From Sphingomonas sp. 7/4-4 (lineage in GTDB: Bacteria; Pseudomonadota; Alphaproteobacteria; Sphingomonadales; Sphingomonadaceae): a stretch of 64,000 nt of DNA. The position numbers and the translations under genes were made by a program. The notes under the pieces were generated by a model. That model was given only the letters and a program-made list of their open reading frames with translations. It was not told the origin of the DNA and did not search any database. Position 1 is the first letter of the stretch, and every line of letters begins with the position of its first letter. Below are positions 57,265 to 64,000 of this stretch, in pieces. The stretch spans positions 3,798,501 to 3,862,500 of the forward strand of contig NZ_CP115960.1 of the NCBI RefSeq assembly GCF_027941955.1, read 5' to 3'.

Positions 57265-57282
57265 ACTTACATCAGTGTAAGT
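57265..57282. promoter_or_regulatory. Palindromic operator upstream of thiolase (TetR-like)
   Basis: acttaca-tcag-tgtaagt, perfect 7-bp arms, 31 bp before the thiolase ATG. Its form (acttacan4tgtaagt) resembles operators of acyl-CoA-responsive TetR repressors of fatty-acid genes. The repressor gene is not adjacent. Confidence 0.55.
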
Positions 57283-57448
57283 GGCGCGCGACGGCCAAGG
57301 CAAGCGCTTGTTCGGCGCTGGACTTTGCGGGCCGGGCACCCCATCTTGGCACATTGGACGTCGCGATCTGCCGTCCACCTTCCCTTTTCATGCGCGGCAG
57401 AGTAAAGGCACCGCCACTTTTGCTCGCATTCACTCGAGAGGCATATTT

Positions 57449-57667
57449 TTGGCCAAAGAAGAACTCCTTGAAATGCGCGGTCAGGTCGTTGAGCTTCTGC
57501 CCAACGCCATGTTCCGCGTTCGGCTCGAGAATGATCACGAGATCCTCGGCCACACCGCCGGCAAGATGCGCAAGAATCGCATCCGCGTGCTGGTCGGCGA
57601 CGAAGTTCTCGTCGAACTCACGCCCTACGACCTGACCAAGGGCCGTATCACCTACCGCTTCAAGTGA
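57449..57667 (+). CDS. infA: Translation initiation factor IF-1
   Basis: 72 residues from TTG 57449, GAGAGG 8 bp upstream. [40 protein letters not shown] and [20 protein letters not shown] match IF-1 end to end (S1-type OB fold, blocks the ribosomal A site at initiation). The length matches the family exactly with the TTG start. Divergent from the thiolase operon; followed by maf, RNase E/G and yacG. Confidence 0.97.
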   Translation: MAKEELLEMRGQVVELLPNAMFRVRLENDHEILGHTAGKMRKNRIRVLVGDEVLVELTPYDLTKGRITYRFK

Positions 57668-57678
57668 GCGTCGGGCCG

Positions 57679-58281
57679 ATGCGGCTCGTCCTCGCTTCCA
57701 CTTCGCCCCGCCGGCTGGATCTGCTCAAGCGGATCGGCGCCGAGCCTGCGCGCATCGCCGCCCCCGACGTCGACGAGGACGTCCATGCCGGCGAGCTGCC
57801 GCGTGCCTATGTGCTCCGCGTCGCTTTGGCCAAGGCGCAGGCGGTCGAGCGCGGCGCGGACGAGATCGTCCTCGCCGGCGATACCACCATCGCCGTCGGC
57901 CGCCGCATCCTCGCCAAGCCCGCGGACGAAGCCGATCTGCGCCGGATGCTGGCGCTGCTCTCGGGCCGGCGGCACCATTGCCTGTCGGCGGTGTGCCTGA
58001 TCGGGCTGGACGGGAAAGCCCGGACACGGATCTCGGACACGATCGTCACCTTCAAACGGCTGAGCGACGCCGAGATCGACTGGTACGTCGCGAGCGGCGA
58101 AGGCATGGGCAAGGCGGGCGGCTATGCGATCCAGGGCAAGGCCGAGGCCTTTGTCCGCTTCCTCTCGGGCAGCCATTCGGGCGTGGTCGGGTTGCCGGTG
58201 TTCGAGACCCGCGCACTGCTCGAGGCTGCTGGCCACCCGCTGCATCAGCAGCGGGACCACGAAGGGCGCGCGCTTGGCTGA
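57679..58281 (+). CDS. maf: Maf-family nucleotide pyrophosphatase
   Basis: 200 residues from ATG 57679 (a GTG at 57664 overlapping the infA stop is also possible). MRLVLASTSPRRLDLLKRIG is the family start. VLAGDTTIAVGRRILAKPAD has the catalytic Asp, though the usual AADT reads AGDT here, and GGYAIQGKAEAFVRFLSGSH and SGVVGLPVFETRALL close the site. Hydrolyses non-canonical dNTP such as dTTP/UTP or m5UTP analogues. The end overlaps the RNase gene by 8 bp. Confidence 0.93.
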   Translation: MRLVLASTSPRRLDLLKRIGAEPARIAAPDVDEDVHAGELPRAYVLRVALAKAQAVERGADEIVLAGDTTIAVGRRILAKPADEADLRRMLALLSGRRHHCLSAVCLIGLDGKARTRISDTIVTFKRLSDAEIDWYVASGEGMGKAGGYAIQGKAEAFVRFLSGSHSGVVGLPVFETRALLEAAGHPLHQQRDHEGRALG

Positions 58282-59220
58282 GTGGCTCTACGAGGCCGGC
58301 ATCGGCGAGAACCGCGCCGCGCTCGTCTCGCGCGGGGTCATCTGGAAGGCGCGGATCGAACTCGAAGGCAGCGCACCGCGACACGGGGCGGTGCTGAACG
58401 CGCGGCTGGTCGACAAGAGCACCGGCAAGGTCGCGTTCGAAGGCGGCGAGGCACTGTGCGATCCGCTGCCGCAGGGAATCACCCAGGGCGGCACGCTGAG
58501 GGTGCGGATCGTGCGCGAGGCGATTCCCGAGCCCGGCCGTGCCAAGCTTCCCAAGGCAGTGCCGGCGGGCGTGGACGCGGTGCCGGGCGAAGGGCCGGAC
58601 CTGCTGGCGCGGATCTCCGCGACCGAGGTGCCGGTACGAATGCTGCGCGCGCATGAGAGCGACCTGCTGGAGGAAGCGGGTTGGTCCGAAGTGCTCGAAG
58701 AGGCAGTGACCGGCGAGATCGGGTTCCCCGGCGGCGCGCTGCGGCTGTCGCCCACGCCGGCGATGACCTTGTTCGACGTCGACGGCGGCGGACCGCTCGA
58801 ACCGCTGGCGGTGGCGGCCGCGCATGCGGTGGCACGGGCGATCGAACGGCACGGGATCGCCGGGTCGATCGGCGTGGATTTCCCGACCCTGGCGAACAAG
58901 GCGGCGCGGCAGGCAGTGGCGGAGGCGATCGACGCGGCACTGCCACAGCCGTTCGAACGCACCACCGTCAACGGTTTCGGTTTCCTGCAGATCGTGCGGC
59001 GGCGGACCCGTCCCTCGCTTCCGGAGCTGTTGCGTGCCGATCCGGTGGGAGCACAGGCACGCGCGGAGCTGCGCCGTATCGAGCGGCTTCCCCGCCGCCG
59101 CCGGCTACCCATATGGTGGACAGGCGAATCGCCAACCGGCTGGCGCAGCGGCCCGAATGGACCGCCGAGCTGGCGCGGCGCATCGGCGGCGCGACGGCGT
59201 TCGTCGCCCCCAAGGAGTAG
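58274..59220 (+). CDS. Ribonuclease E/G family protein, short form (frameshift)
   Basis: 315 residues from TTG 58274, overlapping maf. MAEWLYEAGIGENRAALVSR at the start, no evident S1 domain. The DNase-I-like catalytic fold has MTLFDVDGGGPLEPLAVAAA and AGSIGVDFPTLANKAARQAV, which carry the two Asp that hold Mg in RNase E/G, then FERTTVNGFGFLQIVRRRTR. One C missing at 59090-59093 restores ERLPPPPPATHMVDRRIANR and the end at 59220. Endoribonuclease of the short alphaproteobacterial type found in the infA-maf-yacG cluster. Confidence 0.88.
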
Positions 59221-59223
59221 ACA

Positions 59224-59409
59224 TTGGCCAAGCGTGACGGCTGCCCGATTTGCGGCAAACCAACCGAACCCGGATTCAAGCCCTTTTGCAGCCGCGGCTG
59301 CAAGGATCGCGACCTGCTGCAATGGCTGGGCGAAGGCTATCGTGTTCCTGGCGAGCCTGTCGATCCGGGACAACAAAGCGGGCTGGACAGCGCGCGGGAC
59401 GCCGACTAA
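59224..59409 (+). CDS. yacG: DNA gyrase inhibitor YacG (zinc-binding)
   Basis: 61 residues from TTG 59224. CPICGKPTEP and PFCSRGCKDRDLLQWLGEGY supply the four Cys of the zinc site. The family binds GyrB and limits its activity. A short acidic tail ends the protein. Third consecutive gene with a TTG start in this cluster. tRNA-Phe follows 29 bp later. Confidence 0.95.
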   Translation: MAKRDGCPICGKPTEPGFKPFCSRGCKDRDLLQWLGEGYRVPGEPVDPGQQSGLDSARDAD

Positions 59410-60473
59410 GAGGCCCGCTCCCGGCCACGCCGGGCCCTGCCCGGGTAGCTCAGTTGGTAGAGCATGCGACTGAAAATCGCAGTGTCGGCGGTTCGACTCC
59501 GTCCCCGGGCACCACTTTCCTCGCGCTGAAACCTAAGCCTCGCCGGGAGTCCCGCCTGCGTGTCGGCGCGCCTGTTCTGGCGCGACTGGACGAACGCACT
59601 GACGAGGATTCCGCCGAGGATCAGCGCCATGCCGGCGAAATGATGCGCGTGCAGTTGTTCGCCCAGCGTGAGCGCCGCGAGCAGCGCGCCGAACAGCGGC
59701 ATCAGCGTAATCGCCTGGCCCGCGCTTGCCGGGCCCAGCGTCGCGACGGCGGCGTTGAACAGCGCAAAAGCGACGACCGAGGGCAGCAACGCCACGTAGA
59801 GCACCGCGGCGAACACGCGCGGCGTCCAGTGCATCACGGCGATCTCGTGCCATTCGGTGGCGGCCAGTGGGAGCATCGCGAGCACGCCGATCGCGAAGGT
59901 GACCGCGAGGAAGCTCGGGGCATGAAGCTTCGGGCGGAGGCGCAGCAGCGAGGTGTAAAAGGCCCAGGCGACCACGCCGCACAGGATCAGCGCGTCGCCA
60001 CGATTGAAAGCGACCTGCGACAGCGCGCCGAGCTTGCCCTGGAAGATAATCACGACGACGCCGAACGTAGACAGCGCGACACCGATGATCGCACCGATCC
60101 CTGCGCGCGCGCCGAAGATGAGGAAGTCGACGAGCAGTACCAGAGCGGGGATCGCCGCCTGCACCAGCAGGCCATTGGTCGCCGTGGTGTAGCGCAGCCC
60201 GGAATAAAGGAAGCCGTTGAATGCGGCGACGCCGAGCAGGCCCAGGAGGAGGATCACCGGCCAGCTCCGTGCGATCGCTGCACGATCCTGGGCGATGTGG
60301 CGGGCGGCGAAGGGGGCGATCACCAGCAAAGCGCCCGTCCAGCGCAGCAATGCGAGAAACAGCGGCGGTATGTCTTCGCGTACCGCGCGGCCGACGATCG
60401 AATTGCCCGCCCAGAGCAGCATCACCAATGCGAGCATGCAATACGCGGCGGTCTGGGGACGCAGGCGGATCAT
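59406..60473 (-). CDS. EamA/DMT-family transporter (3' end uncertain, runs through tRNA-Phe)
   Basis: ATG 60473. Two EamA units with ten helices: MLALVMLLWAGNSIVGRAVR, LFLALLRWTGALLVIAPFAA, FLYSGLRYTTATNGLLVQAA, then MPLFGALLAALTLGEQLHAH and LILGGILVSAFVQSRQNRRA. The natural protein should stop soon after this. The annotated frame goes on with GARGRSRTADTAIFSRM, which is just the complement of the tRNA-Phe gene. A missed stop caused by a base error between 59520 and 59580 is the likely cause. Inner-membrane metabolite exporter; substrate unknown. Confidence 0.85.
   Translation of the reverse strand: MIRLRPQTAAYCMLALVMLLWAGNSIVGRAVREDIPPLFLALLRWTGALLVIAPFAARHIAQDRAAIARSWPVILLLGLLGVAAFNGFLYSGLRYTTATNGLLVQAAIPALVLLVDFLIFGARAGIGAIIGVALSTFGVVVIIFQGKLGALSQVAFNRGDALILCGVVAWAFYTSLLRLRPKLHAPSFLAVTFAIGVLAMLPLAATEWHEIAVMHWTPRVFAAVLYVALLPSVVAFALFNAAVATLGPASAGQAITLMPLFGALLAALTLGEQLHAHHFAGMALILGGILVSAFVQSRQNRRADTQAGLPARLRFQREESGARGRSRTADTAIFSRMLYQLSYPGRARRGRERAS
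59439..59514 (+). tRNA. tRNA-Phe (anticodon GAA)
   Basis: 76 nt with encoded CCA. The acceptor GCCCGGG pairs with CCCGGGC. D-arm GCTCAGTTGGTAGAGC, anticodon loop CTGAAAA with GAA, T-arm GGTTCGACTCC. The exporter gene downstream is convergent, and its open frame reads back through this tRNA. Confidence 0.95.
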
Positions 60474-60783
60474 GCCCGCCCTCTAGGGGAGGTGGCACCC
60501 GTTCGCCAGACGGAAGGGGCGGGACGACCGCTGACGCCCCAATTGCAGACATTTGCAAACATGCTTGCAATGTAGGATTTCGCCTGACAGCCTCATCTAG
60601 CTCTTTGACATCGTAACGCCCCTCTCATCCTGCTCGTGCGAAAGCAGGATAAGCGCTGCCTGGTCCACACCATCCTGGATTGCCTGCGCAGGAACACGGC
60701 CGGCCAGAACCACGCAATCAGTGTGACCCTAGTGTGACCTTTCGCGGCTAACCACCCGTTCTCCGTCGTGAGGCACCGGGCGG
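60474..60783. other. Gene-free region with a copy of the gtgtgacc element
   Basis: About 310 bp with no supported gene. cagtgtgaccctagtgtgac plus ctt at 60719-60741 matches the element at 25593-25615 with one difference. A small hairpin tcctgct-cgtgcgaa-agcagga lies near 60630-60651. Possible promoter for the leftward transporter near 60480-60560; a tttgcaaacatgcttgcaa palindrome-like stretch is at 60550-60570. Confidence 0.4.
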
Positions 60784-61578
60784 CTAGCGCACCAGCAGCG
60801 GACGCATCCCGGGAACAACGGCCGCGAGCTCGCGCGTGACCATCGCGGCGAAATAGTTCGCGCCCTCGATTCCCAGGTGCGTGCGATCGAACGAGAGCTT
60901 GGGCTGGGCCATCGGTTGGACCTCGACTTCGGTCGCGGTTGCCGGCACGGGCGCGACCGGCGCGGAGCCGGGCCGGAGCTGCGCGAAGCGGTCCGCCGCG
61001 GCCTCGCCCATCGCCTGCACCGCGGCACTGCTCTCGGCATTGAGGTCGAGCAACGGAACCTTCTTCTCGGCCGCGACCTTGCGGATCGCGGCAGCCCAGG
61101 GATCGAGGTCGTTCTGGAGCCTGCCGTCCTTGAACATGCGGCGGGTGAGCGGCGTCAGCAGCACCGGCTTCGCGCCCGCGGCGCGGACCTCGTCGACATA
61201 GCGCGCCATATTGAGAGGGAATTCCGTGGCAAGATCGGTCGAGCGGCCGGGCTTGCCGGGCTGGTCGTTATGGCCGAACTGGATCAGCACCCAGACGTTC
61301 TTGTAGCCCGGCGTGCGCATCTCGGCGAGCGCGAGGTCCCACGAGCCTTCGGCGCGATAGCTGCCCGAACTGCGCCCGCCGCGCGCGAGGTTCACGCACG
61401 CGGCAAAGGACGTCACGTGATAGGCGCAGAAGCTCGGCCCCCAGCCCCCGATCACCGCAGTGGTCGAATCGCCGACGAGGATGATCTTCGAGGCGGCGAT
61501 CGGACGCGGCGCTTCCGGCGCGGTCTGCGCAACGGCCGGGGCGGCGAGCAGCATCGCGGCGAAGGCGAGGCTGCGCAT
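60784..61578 (-). CDS. Rhamnogalacturonan acetylesterase-like SGNH hydrolase
   Basis: 264 residues. ATG 61578 overlaps the GH43 stop (TGATG). Signal peptide to APAVAQT. SGNH blocks: ASKIILVGDSTTAVIGGWGP (catalytic Ser), NLARGGRSSGSYRAEGSWD (Gly), VLIQFGHNDQPGKPG (Asn) and SFDRTHLGIEGANYFA (Asp-x-x-His). This is the CE12 rhamnogalacturonan acetylesterase pattern, removing acetyl groups from pectin. Coupled to a GH43 and a TonB receptor. Confidence 0.9.
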   Translation of the reverse strand: MRSLAFAAMLLAAPAVAQTAPEAPRPIAASKIILVGDSTTAVIGGWGPSFCAYHVTSFAACVNLARGGRSSGSYRAEGSWDLALAEMRTPGYKNVWVLIQFGHNDQPGKPGRSTDLATEFPLNMARYVDEVRAAGAKPVLLTPLTRRMFKDGRLQNDLDPWAAAIRKVAAEKKVPLLDLNAESSAAVQAMGEAAADRFAQLRPGSAPVAPVPATATEVEVQPMAQPKLSFDRTHLGIEGANYFAAMVTRELAAVVPGMRPLLVR

Positions 61579-63167
61579 CACAGCGCGCGGAACCGGAAGT
61601 CGCGGAAGCGCGCCTCGCCTTCGCCGGCGGAATAGAGGCCCGGGCGCAGCATCAGGAAGCCGCCGCGGACATTGTGATGGTAGCCCGAGACTTCCATGCC
61701 GCGATCGAAGCGCTTCCAGGTCTGGCCGCCGTCTCCCGAGGTGTGGAAGGAGACGATGTGGCGATTGTTGGTGACGCGCATCTTCATGCGGCGCCCGTGC
61801 GGATTGGCCGGGCGCCCGCGCTCGATGCCATATTGGTGCGTGACGAAGCGCTTCTCGTCGAAGCCGAGGCCGGCATAGAGCTTCTCGTCATAGAAGAGCA
61901 GCAGGCCCGCGACGCCGCCGGGGGCGATCTCGATATCGCATTCGAACTGATAGGCCTGGTCTCCGGCGATGAGGAGCAAGGGCGAGGAGCTGCTCGGCGC
62001 AGTGCCGCTGGCCTTGAGCACGAGCGCGCCATTCTCGACGCGCTGGCGGTTGCTCTCGTCGGGCGCGGGCTTGAAGAAATTCCAGTGGCTGCCGAGCTGC
62101 AGCGGCTTGCTGAAATCGTCCGAGAGCGGCTGGCCATGGGGCAGCGCGGTGCCGCTTTTGGGCTTGCGGATCGGCTGCGACAGATCGCCGCCCTTCATCC
62201 TGAACCAGCCGTCCTTCGTCCATTCGACCGGATCGAGCAGGGTCTGGCGGCCGAGCGTCCAATAGCCGTTCTCGAAGCCGTGATAGACCGACCACCAGCT
62301 GCCGTCGGGCGCCTCGACAAGGCTGGCATGGCCGCGCGACCACCATTTCTCGTCCACGCTGGTGGTGCGCACCAGCGGATTGGCGGGGCATTGCTCCCAC
62401 GGCCCATGGATCGAGCGCGCGCGTGCGGCGATGACCATGTGGCCGGTGGGCGGACCGGCGGTGCCGCCCACCGCGGTGATCATGTAGAAATACTCGCCGT
62501 GACGGTGGATCTTGGGACCCTCGGGGGAAAAGCCCTCGACATCCCAATCGTCGGGATAGCGCCACGGATCATAGACATGCTCGACTGAGCCGACGGTCGA
62601 GAGGCCGTCGGCGGACAGGCGGATGCGGTCGCCGCCCGACAGGAACAGCCAGCGCGAGCCGTCCTCGCCGACGGCGTGGCACGGGTCGATATGGTTGGGC
62701 ATCTTGAGGTCGATCGGATCGCTCCACGGCCCGTCGATATGATCGGCCCAGATCACGAAGATCGAGTTCGGCTTCGCCTTTACGGGAATGTAGAGGAAAT
62801 AGCGGCCGTCATGCTTCTCGAGGCTGACCGCCCAGACCGAGCCGATGTTCTTCGTCAGCGCGGCCTTGCGCGGCTGCCAGTTCACTAGATCGCGCGAATG
62901 CCAGATCGTGAGCCCCGGATAGGAATCGAAGCTGGAGAAGGTCATGTAATAATCCGTGCCGTCCTTGAGGATGGCGGGATCGGCGCGATCGCCCGAGATC
63001 AGCGGATTGAGGAAATTGCCGTTGCCCAGATCGGCGACGCGCTGATTGTCGAAGCCGCGCTTCCAGTCGGGTGCGGGCTTGCGCGCGGGCGCCGCACCGG
63101 CAGGTAGCGCCAGCGCGCCGCCTCCGAGCAAGGCGGTGCCGATCGATTCGCGACGCGTGAGCTTCAT
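61578..63167 (-). CDS. Glycoside hydrolase family 43-like protein with C-terminal beta-sandwich
   Basis: 529 residues, ATG 63167. A twin-arginine-like leader (MKLTRRESIGTALLGGGALA) suggests Tat export. The five-bladed propeller starts GDRADPAILKDGTDYYMTFS with the base Asp, then PNHIDPCHAVGEDGSRWLFL and DVEGFSPEGPKIHRHGEYFY, where the acid Glu is expected, and RGHASLVEAPDGSWWSVYHG. From about residue 360 a concanavalin-like domain (FSKPLQLGSHWNFFKPAPDE) resembles the C-terminal module of GH43 beta-xylosidases. Likely releases xylose or arabinose from plant polymers. Confidence 0.9.
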   Translation of the reverse strand: MKLTRRESIGTALLGGGALALPAGAAPARKPAPDWKRGFDNQRVADLGNGNFLNPLISGDRADPAILKDGTDYYMTFSSFDSYPGLTIWHSRDLVNWQPRKAALTKNIGSVWAVSLEKHDGRYFLYIPVKAKPNSIFVIWADHIDGPWSDPIDLKMPNHIDPCHAVGEDGSRWLFLSGGDRIRLSADGLSTVGSVEHVYDPWRYPDDWDVEGFSPEGPKIHRHGEYFYMITAVGGTAGPPTGHMVIAARARSIHGPWEQCPANPLVRTTSVDEKWWSRGHASLVEAPDGSWWSVYHGFENGYWTLGRQTLLDPVEWTKDGWFRMKGGDLSQPIRKPKSGTALPHGQPLSDDFSKPLQLGSHWNFFKPAPDESNRQRVENGALVLKASGTAPSSSSPLLLIAGDQAYQFECDIEIAPGGVAGLLLFYDEKLYAGLGFDEKRFVTHQYGIERGRPANPHGRRMKMRVTNNRHIVSFHTSGDGGQTWKRFDRGMEVSGYHHNVRGGFLMLRPGLYSAGEGEARFRDFRFRAL

Positions 63168-63263
63168 CGGTCTATCCTCGAAAACTGGAGGCGGTGAGAG
63201 TGAGCCGTGCAATATCGGTCGGAAGGGTGGCGGCAATGCCGATATGCATCGCCGCCTTGCCCC

Positions 63264-64000
63264 TTAGAAGATCAGCCGCAGGCCGCCGGTGACGATGCGA
63301 CCGGTGCTGGCATAGGTCTGGGTGACCGGATTTGCGCCGTACATCGTGCGATATTGCGGGTCGTTGGTCAGGTTGCGCGCCTCGAGCGTGAGCTTGGCGA
63401 AGTTCGTGACGTTTACGGCGAACGCAAGGTCGATGTTGAGCGTGTTCTCGTTATAGCCGAAATCGGCCACGACCGGCGAGTTGCACGCGGCGCCGGCATT
63501 GGTGGTGGTGCCGACCGAGCAGGTGCCGCTCGCGAGCGGGAAGCGGTTGACGTAGCGCGTGCGATACGCCCCCGACACGCGCGCCGACCAGACGCTGTTC
63601 TCGTAATAAAGCGTGGCGTTGAAGGCGTCGGGCGAGGTGTTGAGGAACGGCCCTTCGGCGAAGCTGTTCTGCGCGGTCGAGCCTCCGGTCTGGGTCGTAT
63701 TGAGCACCGTACCGGTGAGATAGCTCAGGTTCGAATCGATGTGCGTATAGTTGGCAGTGATGCCGAACTTGTCGAACGGCGCGGGCAGGAAATAGAAGTC
63801 GGTCTGCAGATTGACTTCCACGCCCTTGATATCGCCGCCCGGCGCGTCGGCGAACTGGCGGATCGCCCAGATGCCGCCGGCACGCGTGTAGGACTGGAGC
63901 GTCGGGCTCGTGATCGACGCGAGCACCTGTTGGTAGAGCGCCGGTTCGAACACCGACGACAAAGGCGCCTCCAGCGCGATCTGCTGCGGGAAGCTGCCGA
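63264..64000 (-). CDS. TonB-dependent receptor, C-terminal part (runs off right edge)
   Basis: The C-terminal 245 residues of an outer-membrane barrel: GVEVNLQTDFYFLPAPFDKF, GITANYTHIDSNLSYLTGTV, NATLYYENSVWSARVSGAYR, LDLAFAVNVTNFAKLTLEARNLTN-type strands and an end TGRIVTGGLRLIF with the terminal Phe. The style (FDKFGITANYTHIDSN, LTLEARNLTND) is that of sphingomonad and Caulobacter carbohydrate receptors. With the GH43 and esterase genes downstream it probably imports pectin- or xylan-derived oligosaccharides. The start lies outside the window. Confidence 0.9.
   Translation of the reverse strand, partial: GSFPQQIALEAPLSSVFEPALYQQVLASITSPTLQSYTRAGGIWAIRQFADAPGGDIKGVEVNLQTDFYFLPAPFDKFGITANYTHIDSNLSYLTGTVLNTTQTGGSTAQNSFAEGPFLNTSPDAFNATLYYENSVWSARVSGAYRTRYVNRFPLASGTCSVGTTTNAGAACNSPVVADFGYNENTLNIDLAFAVNVTNFAKLTLEARNLTNDPQYRTMYGANPVTQTYASTGRIVTGGLRLIF

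Noticed and set aside
54214..57405. Open frame of over 1000 codons on the plus strand opposite the thiolase, racemase and SDR genes
   Set aside because: It crosses three real genes and an inverted repeat on the other strand; its composition is that of antisense sequence and no domain is visible.
59439..59514. Small protein-like frame on the complement of tRNA-Phe
   Set aside because: A known kind of artefact; the sequence forms a perfect tRNA on the other strand.

Overview
The window is a GC-rich bacterial chromosome segment that reads as a sphingomonad (Alphaproteobacteria, Sphingomonadales, probably Sphingomonas or a close relative). The evidence is the gene content and order: three TonB-dependent receptors, tandem spore-coat-U (SCPU) proteins, a large NAD-dependent glutamate dehydrogenase, hisG-hisD-nusB-thiL-hppA, infA-maf-RNase E/G-yacG-tRNA-Phe, and cobT/cobS/J-domain/bolA. 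No rRNA operon, CRISPR array or intact prophage was seen.

Layout. 0-4.1 kb: a leftward SCPU cluster whose last member is cut and joined to a histidine-kinase fragment. 4.1-8.2 kb: an AT-rich gap, a GT87-like membrane protein and a TonB receptor. 8.4-15.2 kb: an accessory stretch with a decayed REP-associated transposase, an AT-rich small membrane gene, a 1383-residue RHS protein, a mini-RHS protein and an alkylmercury-lyase-like gene, ending at tRNA-Thr(CGT). 15.5-21.4 kb: a PAS-like protein and gdh. 21.5-24.6 kb: a PepSY/DUF2271/DUF4198/ApbE cluster with a Fur-like palindrome. 25.6-29.8 kb: a siderophore receptor, Sel1 protein and PiuC-type dioxygenase, with similar palindromes. 30-41 kb: cobT and cobS, then a regulator and a ten-gene VOC/GST/DUF operon, then J-domain protein and BolA. 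41-45.4 kb: GST, pirin, a 48-residue Cys protein, hydrolase, DUF6157 and DUF2332. 45.4-51.3 kb: hisG, hisD, nusB, thiL, hppA. 51.5-52.9 kb: an unrecognised modular protein. 52.9-57.2 kb: a branched-acyl-CoA oxidation operon. 57.4-60.5 kb: housekeeping genes, tRNA-Phe and an exporter. 60.8-64 kb: an esterase, GH43 and TonB-receptor plant-polysaccharide locus that leaves the window.

Data quality matters here. About 18 genes are interrupted by one- or two-base frame changes. Nearly all are a missing G or C in a G/C run, and they hit genes such as hisD, gdh and RNase E/G. I read these as sequence errors rather than pseudogenes and give each gene its full reconstructed span. Adding back the missing bases, or removing the two extra ones, makes each span a multiple of three.

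The best candidates for new biology are: the RHS protein with a glycine-rich hydrophobic C-terminus followed directly by an AT-rich membrane-protein gene (possible toxin-immunity pair); the iron-linked flavinylation-type cluster; the 51.6-kb modular orphan protein; the VOC/GST/DUF operon set inside otherwise cob-J-bolA synteny; and a 25-bp duplication of the piuC 3' end together with a 23-bp element that recurs 35 kb away.
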